From assembly GCA_964412845.1 (NCBI GenBank), contig CAYPQM010000005.1:20305-84304 (forward strand): 64,000 nucleotides of DNA, given 5' to 3'. The translations under genes and the position numbers were made by a program. This document shows positions 26,095-34,927 of the stretch, in pieces; positions within the stretch are counted from its first letter, which is position 1; every line of letters starts with the position of its first letter. The stretch comes from JAWWPY01 sp964412845. GTDB lineage: Bacteria; Actinomycetota; Actinomycetes; Streptosporangiales; Streptosporangiaceae. Under the pieces are notes generated by a model. That model was not told the origin of the DNA, made no database searches, and worked only from the letters and a program-made list of their open reading frames with translations.

Positions 26095-27396
26095 TCAGCT
26101 GGCGTAATCCAGTAGCGGCTGGGCCCGGCTGGGGTGGCGCAGCTTGGACAGCGACTGCTTCTCCAGCTGCCTGATCCGCTCCCTGGTCAGGCCGAGGGCC
26201 CGGCCGATCTCGTCGAGGGTGTGCGGGTTCCCGTCGTACAGGCCGAACCGCATGGCCATGATGGTCGCCTCACGCGGGGTGAGCGCGTCCAGGGCGTGGC
26301 GCAGCTGGTCGGCCATCAGCTGACGGTCAACGAGTTCGGATGCTTCGGGGGCGTCCACGTCCTCGATGAGGTCGCCGATGCTGGTCTCGCCATCCTCGCC
26401 GATCGTGGAGTCGAGGCTGATCGGCTGCCGGCTGGTGCGCAGCAGCTCCTCGATCTGATCCGGCGTCCGGTCCAGCTCGACCGCCAGTTCCTCGGGCGTC
26501 GGCTCACGGCCCAGCCGCTGGTGCATGTCACGCTCGACCCGGCTCAGCTTGCTCAGCATCTCCAGCACGTGCACCGGGAGCCTGATGGTGCGGGCCGAGT
26601 CCGCGAAACCACGCTGAATCGCCTGCCTGATCCACCACATGGCATACGTCGAGAACTTGTAGCCCTTGGTGTAGTCGAACTTCTCCACGGCCCGGATCAG
26701 GCCCAGGTTCCCTTCCTGGACCACGTCGAGCAGGGAAAGCCCTCGGTCGCTGTACTTCTTGGCGACCGACACCACCAGGCGCAGGTTCGCCTCAAGCATG
26801 TGCGCCTTCGCGCGCCTGCCGTCCTCGGCGACCTCTTCCAGATCGCGGCGGTACGCCGCGGCAAGGTCAGCTTCCGTGTCCAGCTTGTGCTCGGCGAACA
26901 GCCCCGCTTCGATCCGCTTGGCGAGGTTCACTTCCTGCTCAGCGGTCAGCAGGCTGGTACGCCCGATCGACTTCAGGTAGGTGTGCACCGAGTCGCCCAT
27001 GGCGGACGTCTGGTCATCAAGGTCCACTTCGGCTGCGGCCGCCTGGGCGGCCGCGCTGGCCGCCGCAGACGCGTCCTGAGCCTCCAGCCTGGTGCGATCG
27101 GCGATGTCCGGGGATTCGGCGGGCTGCGCGGTCTTCATGGCCTCCTTGCCCGAATCTGCTCTGGCGGTGGCGGTGGCCCCGCCGGGCTCATTAGCTAGCT
27201 GCACTCCGGCCTCGGTGAGCTCACGGATGATGGACCGGCCCTCGGCCGGGGCGATACCAGCCCGTACGAAGGCGGCCTGCAGCTCGGGCAGGGAAATGTG
27301 CCCCTGGCCTCGCCCGCGCTGGATGAGTTCATCCACGCCGGTACTGGTTGGCTCATGGCCGCGCTCACGCGACCTGGCGGTCACACTCCTGGGCAT
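26095..27396 (-). CDS. Principal-type RNA polymerase sigma factor (group 1/2)
   Basis: A 433-residue sigma-70 protein with regions 1.2 to 4.2. Region 1.2 is DSVHTYLKSIGRTSLLTAEQ (about 134), region 2 contains GNLGLIRAVEKFDYTKGYKF and TYAMWWIRQAIQRG, region 3 ARTIRLPVHVLEMLSKL, and region 4.2 TLDEIGRALGLTRERIRQLE (about 395). The N-terminal 125 residues are a short Ala-rich variant of the extension seen in HrdB. Sequence differences in region 3 suggest an HrdA/HrdD-like accessory principal factor rather than the housekeeping one, but the window cannot decide that. GGAGGGAGG precedes the ATG. An ECF-type promoter sits about 120 nt upstream. Confidence 0.88.
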   Translation of the reverse strand: MPRSVTARSRERGHEPTSTGVDELIQRGRGQGHISLPELQAAFVRAGIAPAEGRSIIRELTEAGVQLANEPGGATATARADSGKEAMKTAQPAESPDIADRTRLEAQDASAAASAAAQAAAAEVDLDDQTSAMGDSVHTYLKSIGRTSLLTAEQEVNLAKRIEAGLFAEHKLDTEADLAAAYRRDLEEVAEDGRRAKAHMLEANLRLVVSVAKKYSDRGLSLLDVVQEGNLGLIRAVEKFDYTKGYKFSTYAMWWIRQAIQRGFADSARTIRLPVHVLEMLSKLSRVERDMHQRLGREPTPEELAVELDRTPDQIEELLRTSRQPISLDSTIGEDGETSIGDLIEDVDAPEASELVDRQLMADQLRHALDALTPREATIMAMRFGLYDGNPHTLDEIGRALGLTRERIRQLEKQSLSKLRHPSRAQPLLDYAS

Positions 27397-27517
27397 CGAG
27401 GCACCTCCCTCCGTGGGCGCGCATGTCGCGCAGGCATCTGTTGCCGCGCCTCGACAAGTTCGCTTGGCGGCGGTAGTCCGCAGCGGTTGCTACTGTGAAG
27501 CGCGGGCACTATCTATT

Positions 27518-27543
27518 AACGCTAAGTGGGCTCGATTGTTCCC
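27518..27543 (-). promoter_or_regulatory. SigR/SigH-like ECF promoter upstream of the sigma factor
   Basis: On the minus strand GGGAAC (complement of 27538-27543) and GTTA (complement of 27517-27520) are separated by 17 nt between GGAAC and GTT. The consensus for thiol-stress sigma factors (SigR of Streptomyces, SigH of mycobacteria) is GGAAT/GGAAYA, about 17-18 nt, then GTT. hrdB and hrdD of Streptomyces are known targets of SigR. The rest of 27397-27638 shows no other gene. Confidence 0.5.
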
Positions 27544-27638
27544 GTGTGCTGGCATCATGCCGCCCCACCGGGCTGAGTCCGGGCGAATTGCCCAGTACAT
27601 TCTCGCAGGCTCCGGCACAGTCCGGGACAACTCCCCCG

Positions 27639-28892
27639 TCAGGCCGGGCCCGGGCCGCCGCGGCGCGCAGTGCGCGGGCCGGTCCGGGCCAGCTCGCGCA
27701 GCGCCAGCAGGTCCGGCTTTCCCGACGGCAGCAGCGGCAGCGCCGCCACCAGGATAAGCGCGCGCGGCAGCGCGAAATCGGGCAGCCTGCCGCGCAGCGC
27801 GGCACGCAGATCAGCCAGCCCCGGCGGCACCGACGGGTCGGCCGGGACCACGATCGCGGTCACCTCGTCCCCCCACTCCGGGTCCGGCCGGCCTACCACG
27901 GCGGCCTCGCGCACCCCCGGCACCGCCTCCAGCGCCGCCGCCACCTCATCCGCGGCGACCTTCTCGCCACCGGTGTTGATCATTCCGTCGGCCCGCCCCA
28001 GGACCGCGAGCCGTCCCGGCGCGGCCATCTCGCCCACGTCGGACGTGACGAACCAGCGGCCGTCCATGGCCTGCCCGGTGAGATCAGGCCGGCCCCGGTA
28101 CCCGGAGAAGAGCACCGGCCCGGCGATCCGGATCCGGCCACCAGCGCCGATCTGCACCGACACGCCGTCCAGCGGGACATGGTCGTAGACACAGCCCCCG
28201 CAGGTCTCCGACATGCCGTAGGTGGTGGTCACGTTCCCGCCCGCCGCCCGCGCCGAGTCCAGCAGCCCGGGCGGCACCGCCGCCCCGCCGAGCAGGATGC
28301 GCCGGAACGCCGACAGGGCGGCCCGCGCGCCCGGCCCGTCGGCCAGCCTGCGCAACTGCGTCGGAACCACCGAGACGAACTGGCACCCAGCGGTGGCAGC
28401 GGCCGGCCCGTCCAGGCGCTCCCGGACCACCGGCGACGTCCCGGCGAGCAGTGAGCGGATGAACACCTGCAGGCCCGCGATATGACTGGGCGGCAGGCAG
28501 GACAGCCACCTGTCACCGGGCCGGGCGCCGATCCGGTCCAGGCTCGCCCGGGCCGAGTGCAGCAGCGCGGCGGCGCTCAGCTCGACCCCCTTGGGCTCGC
28601 CGGTCGACCCTGACGTGGCGATTACCACGGCCGTGTCCGGGAGCAGGCCGGCCAGGCCCGGCGCCGGCCCGGGGGAGCCTGCGGCCGGCCGGCGTCCGGT
28701 GCCTGCTGGGGTTTCCACGGTGGCAGGTGCGAGAGCGTCGAGCAGCGCGGCCAGCCTGGCCGGCGGGAGGCCCGGGTCGACCGGCAGGATCGCGGGACCG
28801 GTCCCGTCCAGTGCCGCGGTGAGCAGGTCCATCAGCCGCCCGGCGCCGGAAACGGGCGGGAGCAGCACTGCGTGCAAGGGCCGCGGCGTCAC
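27639..28892 (-). CDS. menE: o-Succinylbenzoate-CoA ligase (MenE)
   Basis: A 417-residue AMP-forming ligase that activates o-succinylbenzoate with CoA in menaquinone synthesis. The P-loop-like motif is VVIATSGSTGEPKGVELS (about 130-147). The adenine-binding motif TTYGMSETCGGCVYD and the hinge motif with Asp in GRADGMINTGGEKV follow. The C-terminal catalytic Lys lies in LLPSGKPDLLALREL (Lys about 399). The short N-terminal domain is typical of actinobacterial MenE. The gene points away from menB with a 50-nt gap, so the two transcripts share a divergent promoter region. Confidence 0.93.
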   Translation of the reverse strand: MTPRPLHAVLLPPVSGAGRLMDLLTAALDGTGPAILPVDPGLPPARLAALLDALAPATVETPAGTGRRPAAGSPGPAPGLAGLLPDTAVVIATSGSTGEPKGVELSAAALLHSARASLDRIGARPGDRWLSCLPPSHIAGLQVFIRSLLAGTSPVVRERLDGPAAATAGCQFVSVVPTQLRRLADGPGARAALSAFRRILLGGAAVPPGLLDSARAAGGNVTTTYGMSETCGGCVYDHVPLDGVSVQIGAGGRIRIAGPVLFSGYRGRPDLTGQAMDGRWFVTSDVGEMAAPGRLAVLGRADGMINTGGEKVAADEVAAALEAVPGVREAAVVGRPDPEWGDEVTAIVVPADPSVPPGLADLRAALRGRLPDFALPRALILVAALPLLPSGKPDLLALRELARTGPRTARRGGPGPA

Positions 28893-28942
28893 CGTCGTAA
28901 GGTTAACCGGGCAGATCAGGCACGAAACCGGGAGGGCCTGGA
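28893..28942. promoter_or_regulatory. Divergent promoter region between menE and menB
   Basis: This 50-nt gap must hold the ribosome binding sites and at least part of the promoters for both men transcripts. GGAGGG precedes the menB GTG start. TAAGGTTAACC forms a short A/T-rich core. No operator can be assigned. Confidence 0.45.
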
Positions 28943-29758
28943 GTGATCGACTGGCAGCGCGGACAGGACTACAGCGACATCGTGTACGAGACTGCCGAGG
29001 GAATTGCCAAGATCACTATCAACCGCCCTGAGGTGCGTAACGCATTCCGGCCCGCCACTCTGTTCGAGCTGTCCGACGCCTTCACCGCAGCCCGTGATGA
29101 CCCCGCGATCGGCGTGATCATTTTCACCGGCGCGGGCACCAAGGCGTTCTGCTCCGGCGGGGACCAGAAGATCCGCGGTGACGACGGGTACGTCGACGCC
29201 CAGGGCATCGGCCGGCTCAACGTGCTGGACCTGCAGGTTCAGATCCGGCGCACGCCCAAGCCGGTGATCGCCATGGTGGCCGGCTATGCAATCGGCGGCG
29301 GGCACGTCTTGCATGTGTGCTGTGACCTGACGATCGCCGCGGACAACGCGGTCTTCGGGCAGACCGGGCCGAAGGTCGGGTCGTTTGACGGCGGCTACGG
29401 ATCCTGGCTGCTGGCCGGCACCGTGGGCCTGAAGAAGGCCCGCGAGATCTGGTACCTGTGCCGCCAGTACGACGCGCGGCAAGCACTGGAGATGGGCCTG
29501 GTCAACGCGGTCGTGCCGGTGGAGCGGCTGGAGGAGGAGACGGTCGCCTGGGCGCGTGAGCTGCTGGAGAAATCGCCGCTCGCACTGCGCATGCTCAAGG
29601 GCGCGCTGAACGCGGTCACCGACGGCGCGGCCGGGATGCAGCAGTTCGCCGGGGACGCGACGCTGCTCTACTACATGAGCGAGGAAGCCCAGGAGGGCCG
29701 CGACGCCTTCAAGGAGAAGCGCAGCCCGGACTTCGCCAGGTTCCCCCGCCGGCCGTGA
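28943..29758 (+). CDS. menB: 1,4-Dihydroxy-2-naphthoyl-CoA synthase (MenB)
   Basis: A 271-residue crotonase-fold enzyme that closes the naphthoquinone ring. Motifs specific for MenB are visible: INRPEVRNAFRP near the N-terminus, AFCSGGDQKIRGDDGYVD (about 72-89), the oxyanion loops AGYAIGGGHVLHVCCDLTIA, and QTGPKVGSFDGGYGS with the catalytic Asp/Gly segment. The C-terminal EGRDAFKEKRSPDFARFPR is also typical. The start is GTG after GGAGGGCCTG. Its stop overlaps the menC start by 4 bp. Confidence 0.96.
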   Translation: MIDWQRGQDYSDIVYETAEGIAKITINRPEVRNAFRPATLFELSDAFTAARDDPAIGVIIFTGAGTKAFCSGGDQKIRGDDGYVDAQGIGRLNVLDLQVQIRRTPKPVIAMVAGYAIGGGHVLHVCCDLTIAADNAVFGQTGPKVGSFDGGYGSWLLAGTVGLKKAREIWYLCRQYDARQALEMGLVNAVVPVERLEEETVAWARELLEKSPLALRMLKGALNAVTDGAAGMQQFAGDATLLYYMSEEAQEGRDAFKEKRSPDFARFPRRP

Positions 29759-30750
29759 GCGCGCTCCCGGAGCAGGCTGCTGGCAGCCTGCGTGAACGGG
29801 CGGCCGGCCTGCTGCCGGGGCTCCGGGCGTTCGCCATCCCGATGCGGACCCGGTTCCGTGGCATCACCGTGCGGGAGGGCGCGCTGATCGAGGGCCCGGC
29901 CGGGTGGGCCGAGTTCTCCCCGTTCGCCGAGTACGGCCCGCGGGAGAGCGCGCGCTGGCTGGCCTGCGCCGTGGAGGCGGCGACGGTGGGCTGGCCTGCC
30001 CCGGTGCGCGACCGGGTACCGGTCAACGTGACCGTTCCGGCGGTCGGGCCCGCCGCGGCGCACGCGATCGTCTCGGCCTCAGGCTGCCGGACGGCCAAGG
30101 TAAAGGTCGCCGAGCGGGGCCAGCCGGCCGACGCCGACATCGCCAGGGTGGCGGCGGTCCGGGACGCGCTGGGACCCGACGGGTTGATCCGGGTCGACGC
30201 CAACGGCGCGTGGGACGTCGATCAGGCCGAACGGATGCTGGCCGCGCTGGCCAGGTTCGGCCTGGAATACGCGGAACAGCCGTGCGCCACGCTGGGCGAG
30301 ATGGCCACATTGCGCGGGCGGGTCGAGGTGCCGCTGGCCGCGGATGAGTCGATCCGGCGGGCTGAGGACCCGCTGGCCGTGCGGGCCGCGGGTGCGGCGG
30401 ACATCGTGGTCCTGAAGGTCCAGCCGCTCGGCGGCGTGCGCGCGGCGCTGCGGATCGCCCGCGCCTGCGGGCTGCCGGTGGTGGTGTCCAGCGCCCTCGA
30501 GTCGTCGGTCGGCCTGGCCGCCGGGGTGGCCCTGGCCGCCGCGCTGCCTGAGCTCCGCTACGCCTCGGGACTCGCCACGATGAGCCTGCTCACCGGGGAT
30601 GTGACCGCGGACCCGCTGGTCGCCCGCGACGGCGGGTTGCCAGCCCGGCGGCCCCCCGTGGACCTGGCCCGGCTGGCCGCCTGGGAGATCGATCCCGCCC
30701 CGTGGCGGGCGCGGGCGGCGGCGGCCGCGGAGTACCTGGACGCGGCGTGA
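29755..30750 (+). CDS. menC: o-Succinylbenzoate synthase (MenC)
   Basis: A 331-residue enolase-superfamily dehydratase. The catalytic KxK-type lysines are in TAKVKVAERGQ (about 117-119). The metal ligands follow in order: Asp in RVDANGAWDV, Glu in YAEQPCATLGE, and Asp in AADESIRRAED. The second catalytic Lys is in VVLKVQPLGG. The protein is shorter than many enolase-family members, as is usual for actinobacterial MenC. It is joined to menB and menD by GTGA overlaps, which confirms the assignment. Confidence 0.93.
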   Translation: MSALPEQAAGSLRERAAGLLPGLRAFAIPMRTRFRGITVREGALIEGPAGWAEFSPFAEYGPRESARWLACAVEAATVGWPAPVRDRVPVNVTVPAVGPAAAHAIVSASGCRTAKVKVAERGQPADADIARVAAVRDALGPDGLIRVDANGAWDVDQAERMLAALARFGLEYAEQPCATLGEMATLRGRVEVPLAADESIRRAEDPLAVRAAGAADIVVLKVQPLGGVRAALRIARACGLPVVVSSALESSVGLAAGVALAAALPELRYASGLATMSLLTGDVTADPLVARDGGLPARRPPVDLARLAAWEIDPAPWRARAAAAAEYLDAA

Positions 30751-32570
30751 ATCCATCCACAGCGTTCGCGTCGGTGCTCGTCGACGAGCTGGCCAGGTGC
30801 GGGCTGCGTGAGGCCGTCCTGGCCCCAGGCTCGCGCAGTGCCCCGCTGGCGATGGCGCTCTGGGAGCGTTCCCGGCGGGCGCCGGCCGACGCCGGCGGCA
30901 TCCGGCTGCACGTCCGGATCGACGAGCGGTCCGCGGCGTTCCTGGCCCTCGGGCTGGCCAAGGCAAGCAGGCGGCCGGTCGCCGTGCTGTGCACGTCCGG
31001 CACCGCGGCGGCACATTTCCATGCCGCGGTGATCGAGGCGGACTAGTCCGGGGTGCCGCTGATCGTGCTCACCGCGGACCGGCCGCCCGAGTTGCGCGGC
31101 ACGGGCGCGAACCAGACCATCGACCAGCTCAAGCTGTACGGCTCGGCGGTCCGCTGGTTCTGCGAGGCGGGCGTCCCCGAGGCTCGTCCTGGCCAGGTGG
31201 CGTACTGGCGGTCACTGGCCTGCCGGGCGTGGGCCTGCGCCTCGGGGGCGCTGGGCGGGTTCCCCGGGCCGGTACAGGTGAACATCCCGCTACGTGAACC
31301 GCTGGTACCTGATCTGGCCCCCGGCGCCGGGGGCACGGGCTCGGCTGCTCCCGGGGCGGCCGGTGCCGAGTGGCCGGAGCCGCTGGACGGCCGGCCGGAT
31401 GGCGCGCCGTGGACGGTGGCGGCCGGCAGGGGGGCGGCGGCGCTGGGGGTGCCCTGGACCGAGCGCGGCGTGCTGGTCTGCGGCGACGGGGACTACGACG
31501 CAGCGTCCCTGCTGCGGCTGGCCGAGCAGGCCGGCTGGCCGGTCCTCGCCGAGCCGTCCTCGGGGGCCCGCCACGGCCCGAATGCCCTGGCGGCCTACCC
31601 GTACCTGCTGGACGCGCCGGAGTTCCTGGCCGGCCACCGGCCCGACCTGATCGTGTCCGCCGGGCGGCCCGGGCTGTCCCGCGGTCAGCTCGCCTTCCTC
31701 GGCGCGGTCGGCCCGGGGCGGCCCGCCGCGGTCTCGGCGGCCGGAGGCGGCCCGGCGGCCAGGCATGTTGTGATCGCCCAAGGCCCCGGGCGCTGGGCTG
31801 ATCCGGCCCGCACCGCCACCGACGTAGCTGCTGCGATCAGGCTGGCGGGAGCGCCGCCGCCGGGCCGCCCGGCATGGCTGGGCTCCTGGCTCGCCGCGGA
31901 CGCCGCGGCGCGCGCCGCGGCCGACGCGGTTCTCGACGCCGACAGCGCGCTGACCGAGCCCAGGCTGGCCCGCGATCTCGCCGCCGTGCTGCCCGCCGGG
32001 TCGCTGCTGTGGGCGGCGTCCAGCCTGCCGGTCCGGGACCTGGACCAGCACCTGTCGCCGCGCGATGGCCTGCGCGTGCTGGCCAGCAGGGGAGCCAGCG
32101 GCATCGACGGGCTCGTTTCCTCGGCTATCGGCGCTGCCCTCGCCCACCAGGCGGCAGGCGGCGGCCCCGCCGCCGCCCTGCTGGGTGACCTGGCCGTGCT
32201 GCACGATGCGCCCGGCCTGTTCCTCGGCCCGGACGAGCCTCGCCCGGACCTCACCATCGTGGTCATCAACAATGACGGCGGCGGGATCTTCTCCGGGCTG
32301 GAGCAGGCGGCGTTCCCCGGCGCGTTCGAGCGCGTTTTCGGCACCCCGCACCATGCCAGGCTGGGCCACCTCGCAGCGGCCGCGGGAATCCCGTATTCGC
32401 CGCTGGACCGAGCCACTGATCTTCCGGCGGCACTGCGCGGGCCAGGACTGCGGATCGTAGAGGTCACCGCGGACCGGGTGGCTGGCACGGCGCTGCGCGC
32501 CCGGTTGCGCGACGCCGCGGCCGAGGGCGTGCGGGCGTCCGCGGCAGGCCAGGTCCGGGCCAGGCGCTGA
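30747..32570 (+). pseudogene. menD: SEPHCHC synthase (MenD) with in-frame TAG
   Basis: The frame encodes 607 codons of a thiamine-diphosphate enzyme that adds 2-oxoglutarate to isochorismate. The N-terminal GLREAVLAPGSRSAPLAMAL, the catalytic Glu in IDERSAAFLALGLAK and the CTSGTAAAHFHAAVIEAD motif are all standard. Codon 100 (31044-31046) is TAG, exactly where homologues have Glu in the EADESGVPL block. The remaining frame, including the TPP motif LLGDLAVLHD ... VVINNDGGGIFSGLEQA, is intact. A single G-to-T change explains it. Since menB, menC, menE and the isochorismate synthase look functional, an error or a very recent mutation is more likely than an old pseudogene. The GTG start overlaps the menC stop. 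Confidence 0.92.
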
Positions 32571-32942
32571 TGCGCCGGGGACGGGCCCTGGCCAGTGGGC
32601 GTCCGGGCGCCAGCGGGTCAGGGCCGGCTTGCGGATTAGTGCCGGGCCGGGCGGACGAGGCCACCGTTCCTGAACCGCAGTCCGTGAAAATGCGTGTATG
32701 TGACTATCTGGACTGCTTTCACGATGTCGGGTCGCTGTGGGTAGCAGTCTGATAATCGTCAGATTACCGTCGGATCACGATTCGCCGTCGCTACAACAGC
32801 CCTGTTCACACTCGGACTCCGCGACTCCTAGCATGATCCCGGCGGCCGCTAGTCTGGCGTGCCGTGGTGCCGTGGGGCGGTTTGGCCTCCGGTCGTTACC
32901 CGCGGACGAACTTCGCGGAGAATGTGGAGGAGGAGAGTGTCG
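32571..32942 (+). promoter_or_regulatory. Promoter region of the peptide-importer operon
   Basis: No gene found in this 372-nt gap. A sigma-70-like promoter is visible: TTCACA (32805-32810), an 18-nt spacer, and TAGCAT (32829-32834). A/T-rich sequence around 32690-32790 contains GATAATC and GATTACC partial repeats that could bind a regulator. GGAGGAGGAGAG (32926-32937) is the ribosome binding site of the next gene. Confidence 0.55.
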
Positions 32943-34772
32943 ATGCGGAAACGCACGCGGGGCTATGCGGCCGCGGTCGGCCTGGCAGCCCTCGCGCTCG
33001 TCGTGGCAGCCTGTGGAGGCAGCACGGCGAAGACAACGCCCGGCACGTCCCCGACCGGGACAACCGCCGGTTATCAGGCGCTTAACCCAGGCTCGGGCAC
33101 GCCCAAGACGGGCGGCACCCTGAACATGCTCGGTGTCGGTGACATCGACTACATGGACTACAACATCAGCTACTACACGATCGGCGGCCTCGGCCAGCGG
33201 ATGTGGGTCCGTGGGCTGTACGCGTATCCCGCCATCGTCGGCAAGACCACGACGCCTGCCCCTGACCTGGCCACCGCCGCGCCGACGGTCAGCAACAACG
33301 GGCTCACCTACTCGGTGACGATCCGCTCGGGCGCGGACTGGGACACCTCGCCGGCCCGCCAGGTGACCGCCGCAGACGCCCTGCTGGGCCTCAAGCGCGC
33401 GTGCAACCCGGCGCAGCCGTTCGGCGGCCTGCCTGACTTCGAGACGCTGATCGTTGGCTACCAGACCTTCTGCGACGGCTTCGCCAAGGCCAAGCCGACT
33501 GTCGCGGGGATCAAGGCCTACATCAACGGCAACCAGATCTCCGGCGTGAAGGTTTCCGGCCAGACGATCAGTTACACACTGGTCCACCCGGCCTCGTACT
33601 TCACGACCATGCTGGGGCTGGACCCGTTCAACCCGGCGCCCGTCGAGAGCCTGAACTACATCCCGGCCAGCGCCGCGTCGCAGCAGCACCCGATTGCCGA
33701 CGGGCCGTACACGGTCCAGAGCTACACCCCGGCGCGGAGCATCATGTTCGTCCGCAACCCGGCGTGGAAGGCCAGCAGCGACCCGATCCGCAAGGCCTAC
33801 GTTGACAAGATCGTGGTCACCGAGACCGGCCAGCAGGAGACCAACCAGCAGCAGCTGCAGACCAACACGTCCGCTGCCTCGATGGAATGGGACAGCTTCC
33901 CGCCGCCTGCGGCGCTGCCGAGCCTGATCAGCGGGATGAAGTCTGGCGGGACGAACTTCAACCTCGGCCCGACGTTCTCGTCCAACCCGTACATCGTGTA
34001 CAACACGGTGTCGCCGAACAACAGCGGGGCACTGGGCAAGGTTGCGGTCCGCCAGGCGCTCAACTACGGGACCAACCGCGCGCACCTGATCCAGGATGCG
34101 GGCGGCCCGGTGGTCAGCCCGCCGCTGACGCACATCCTGCCGCCGGGCATCAACGGGTCCCAGGACCTGCCGGCGAATTACGACCCGTACCCGTTCAACG
34201 TGGCCAAGGCCAAGTCGATGCTCAAGGCCGCGGGCTACCCGAACGGGTTCACTCTGAAGATGCTTTACCGGCCGTCCAGCGTGACGTCGACCAAGATGTT
34301 CCAGACCCTGCAGGCTGACCTGGCCAAGATCAACGTCAAGGTCACCGGCGTTGCCGCCCCGGACGCGGACTTCTACACGAAGTACCTCGAGGTGCCGAGC
34401 GTGGCGCACCGTGGTGTGTGGGACATCTCGCTCGCCGGATGGGGCCCGGACTGGTACGGCGACGCGGCGGTGTCGTTCTTCAACCCGCTGTACTCCGGCG
34501 CGGCGGCCTACCCGCCGGTCGGCAGCAACTTCGGGTTCTACAACGACCCCGCGGTGAACAGCCTCATCGCCCAGGGCGCCAAGGCATCGTCGGCTTCGGC
34601 CGCCGCCACCATCTGGGCCCAGGCGGATCAGAAGGTCATGCAGGATGCGGCGATCTACCCGATCACCGACCCGCAGCAGCCGCTGTATCACGCCAGCTAT
34701 GTCCACAACGCCGTTTATGTTCCGGCGATCCAGCAGTTCGACCCGACGAATGTCTGGCTGAGCGCGCCGTAG
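32943..34772 (+). CDS. ABC transporter substrate-binding lipoprotein (family 5)
   Basis: A 609-residue extracytoplasmic solute receptor of the peptide/nickel/opine family (SBP_bac_5). Residues 1-24 are a lipoprotein signal with lipobox LVVAAC; the Cys at about 24 would be lipidated. A Ser/Thr/Gly linker follows, then the receptor fold starting at PKTGGTLNMLGVGD. Typical family segments are KVAVRQALNYGTNRAHLIQ, NVAKAKSMLKAAGYPNGFTL and GGLGQRMWVRGLY. ATG 32943 is placed 5 nt after a strong GGAGGAG run. It is the first gene of the importer operon and has a hairpin downstream, which would allow higher expression of the receptor. Confidence 0.92.
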   Translation: MRKRTRGYAAAVGLAALALVVAACGGSTAKTTPGTSPTGTTAGYQALNPGSGTPKTGGTLNMLGVGDIDYMDYNISYYTIGGLGQRMWVRGLYAYPAIVGKTTTPAPDLATAAPTVSNNGLTYSVTIRSGADWDTSPARQVTAADALLGLKRACNPAQPFGGLPDFETLIVGYQTFCDGFAKAKPTVAGIKAYINGNQISGVKVSGQTISYTLVHPASYFTTMLGLDPFNPAPVESLNYIPASAASQQHPIADGPYTVQSYTPARSIMFVRNPAWKASSDPIRKAYVDKIVVTETGQQETNQQQLQTNTSAASMEWDSFPPPAALPSLISGMKSGGTNFNLGPTFSSNPYIVYNTVSPNNSGALGKVAVRQALNYGTNRAHLIQDAGGPVVSPPLTHILPPGINGSQDLPANYDPYPFNVAKAKSMLKAAGYPNGFTLKMLYRPSSVTSTKMFQTLQADLAKINVKVTGVAAPDADFYTKYLEVPSVAHRGVWDISLAGWGPDWYGDAAVSFFNPLYSGAAAYPPVGSNFGFYNDPAVNSLIAQGAKASSASAAATIWAQADQKVMQDAAIYPITDPQQPLYHASYVHNAVYVPAIQQFDPTNVWLSAP

Positions 34773-34809
34773 TCACGGATAGCCAGCCGGCAAGGCTGTG
34801 ATCACGCTG

Positions 34810-34839
34810 GCCGCTCCGCGGAACCTATCGCGGAGCGGC
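34810..34839 (+). terminator. Hairpin between receptor and ATPase genes
   Basis: Perfect 11-bp stem GCCGCTCCGCG (34810-34820) with CGCGGAGCGGC (34829-34839), loop GAACCTAT. Such partial terminators commonly follow receptor genes in ABC operons and lower transcription of the downstream genes. No strict U-tract follows immediately, though TTTTTA appears about 17 nt later. Confidence 0.65.
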
Positions 34840-34927
34840 TGGCGGGATTACAGTCGTTTTTACGGTCTGGGCTGCGTAAACGGGCGAACATCCGGCCCAG
34901 GCCAGAAATTTGCGGAGGGTGGAAAGC

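Noticed and set aside
20969..31046. Genetic code change (TAA/TAG read as Glu)
   Set aside because: TAG ends many intact genes here (sortase, uvrA, DppC-type permease), and hundreds of normal Glu codons use GAG/GAA. Isolated mutations or errors explain the data better.
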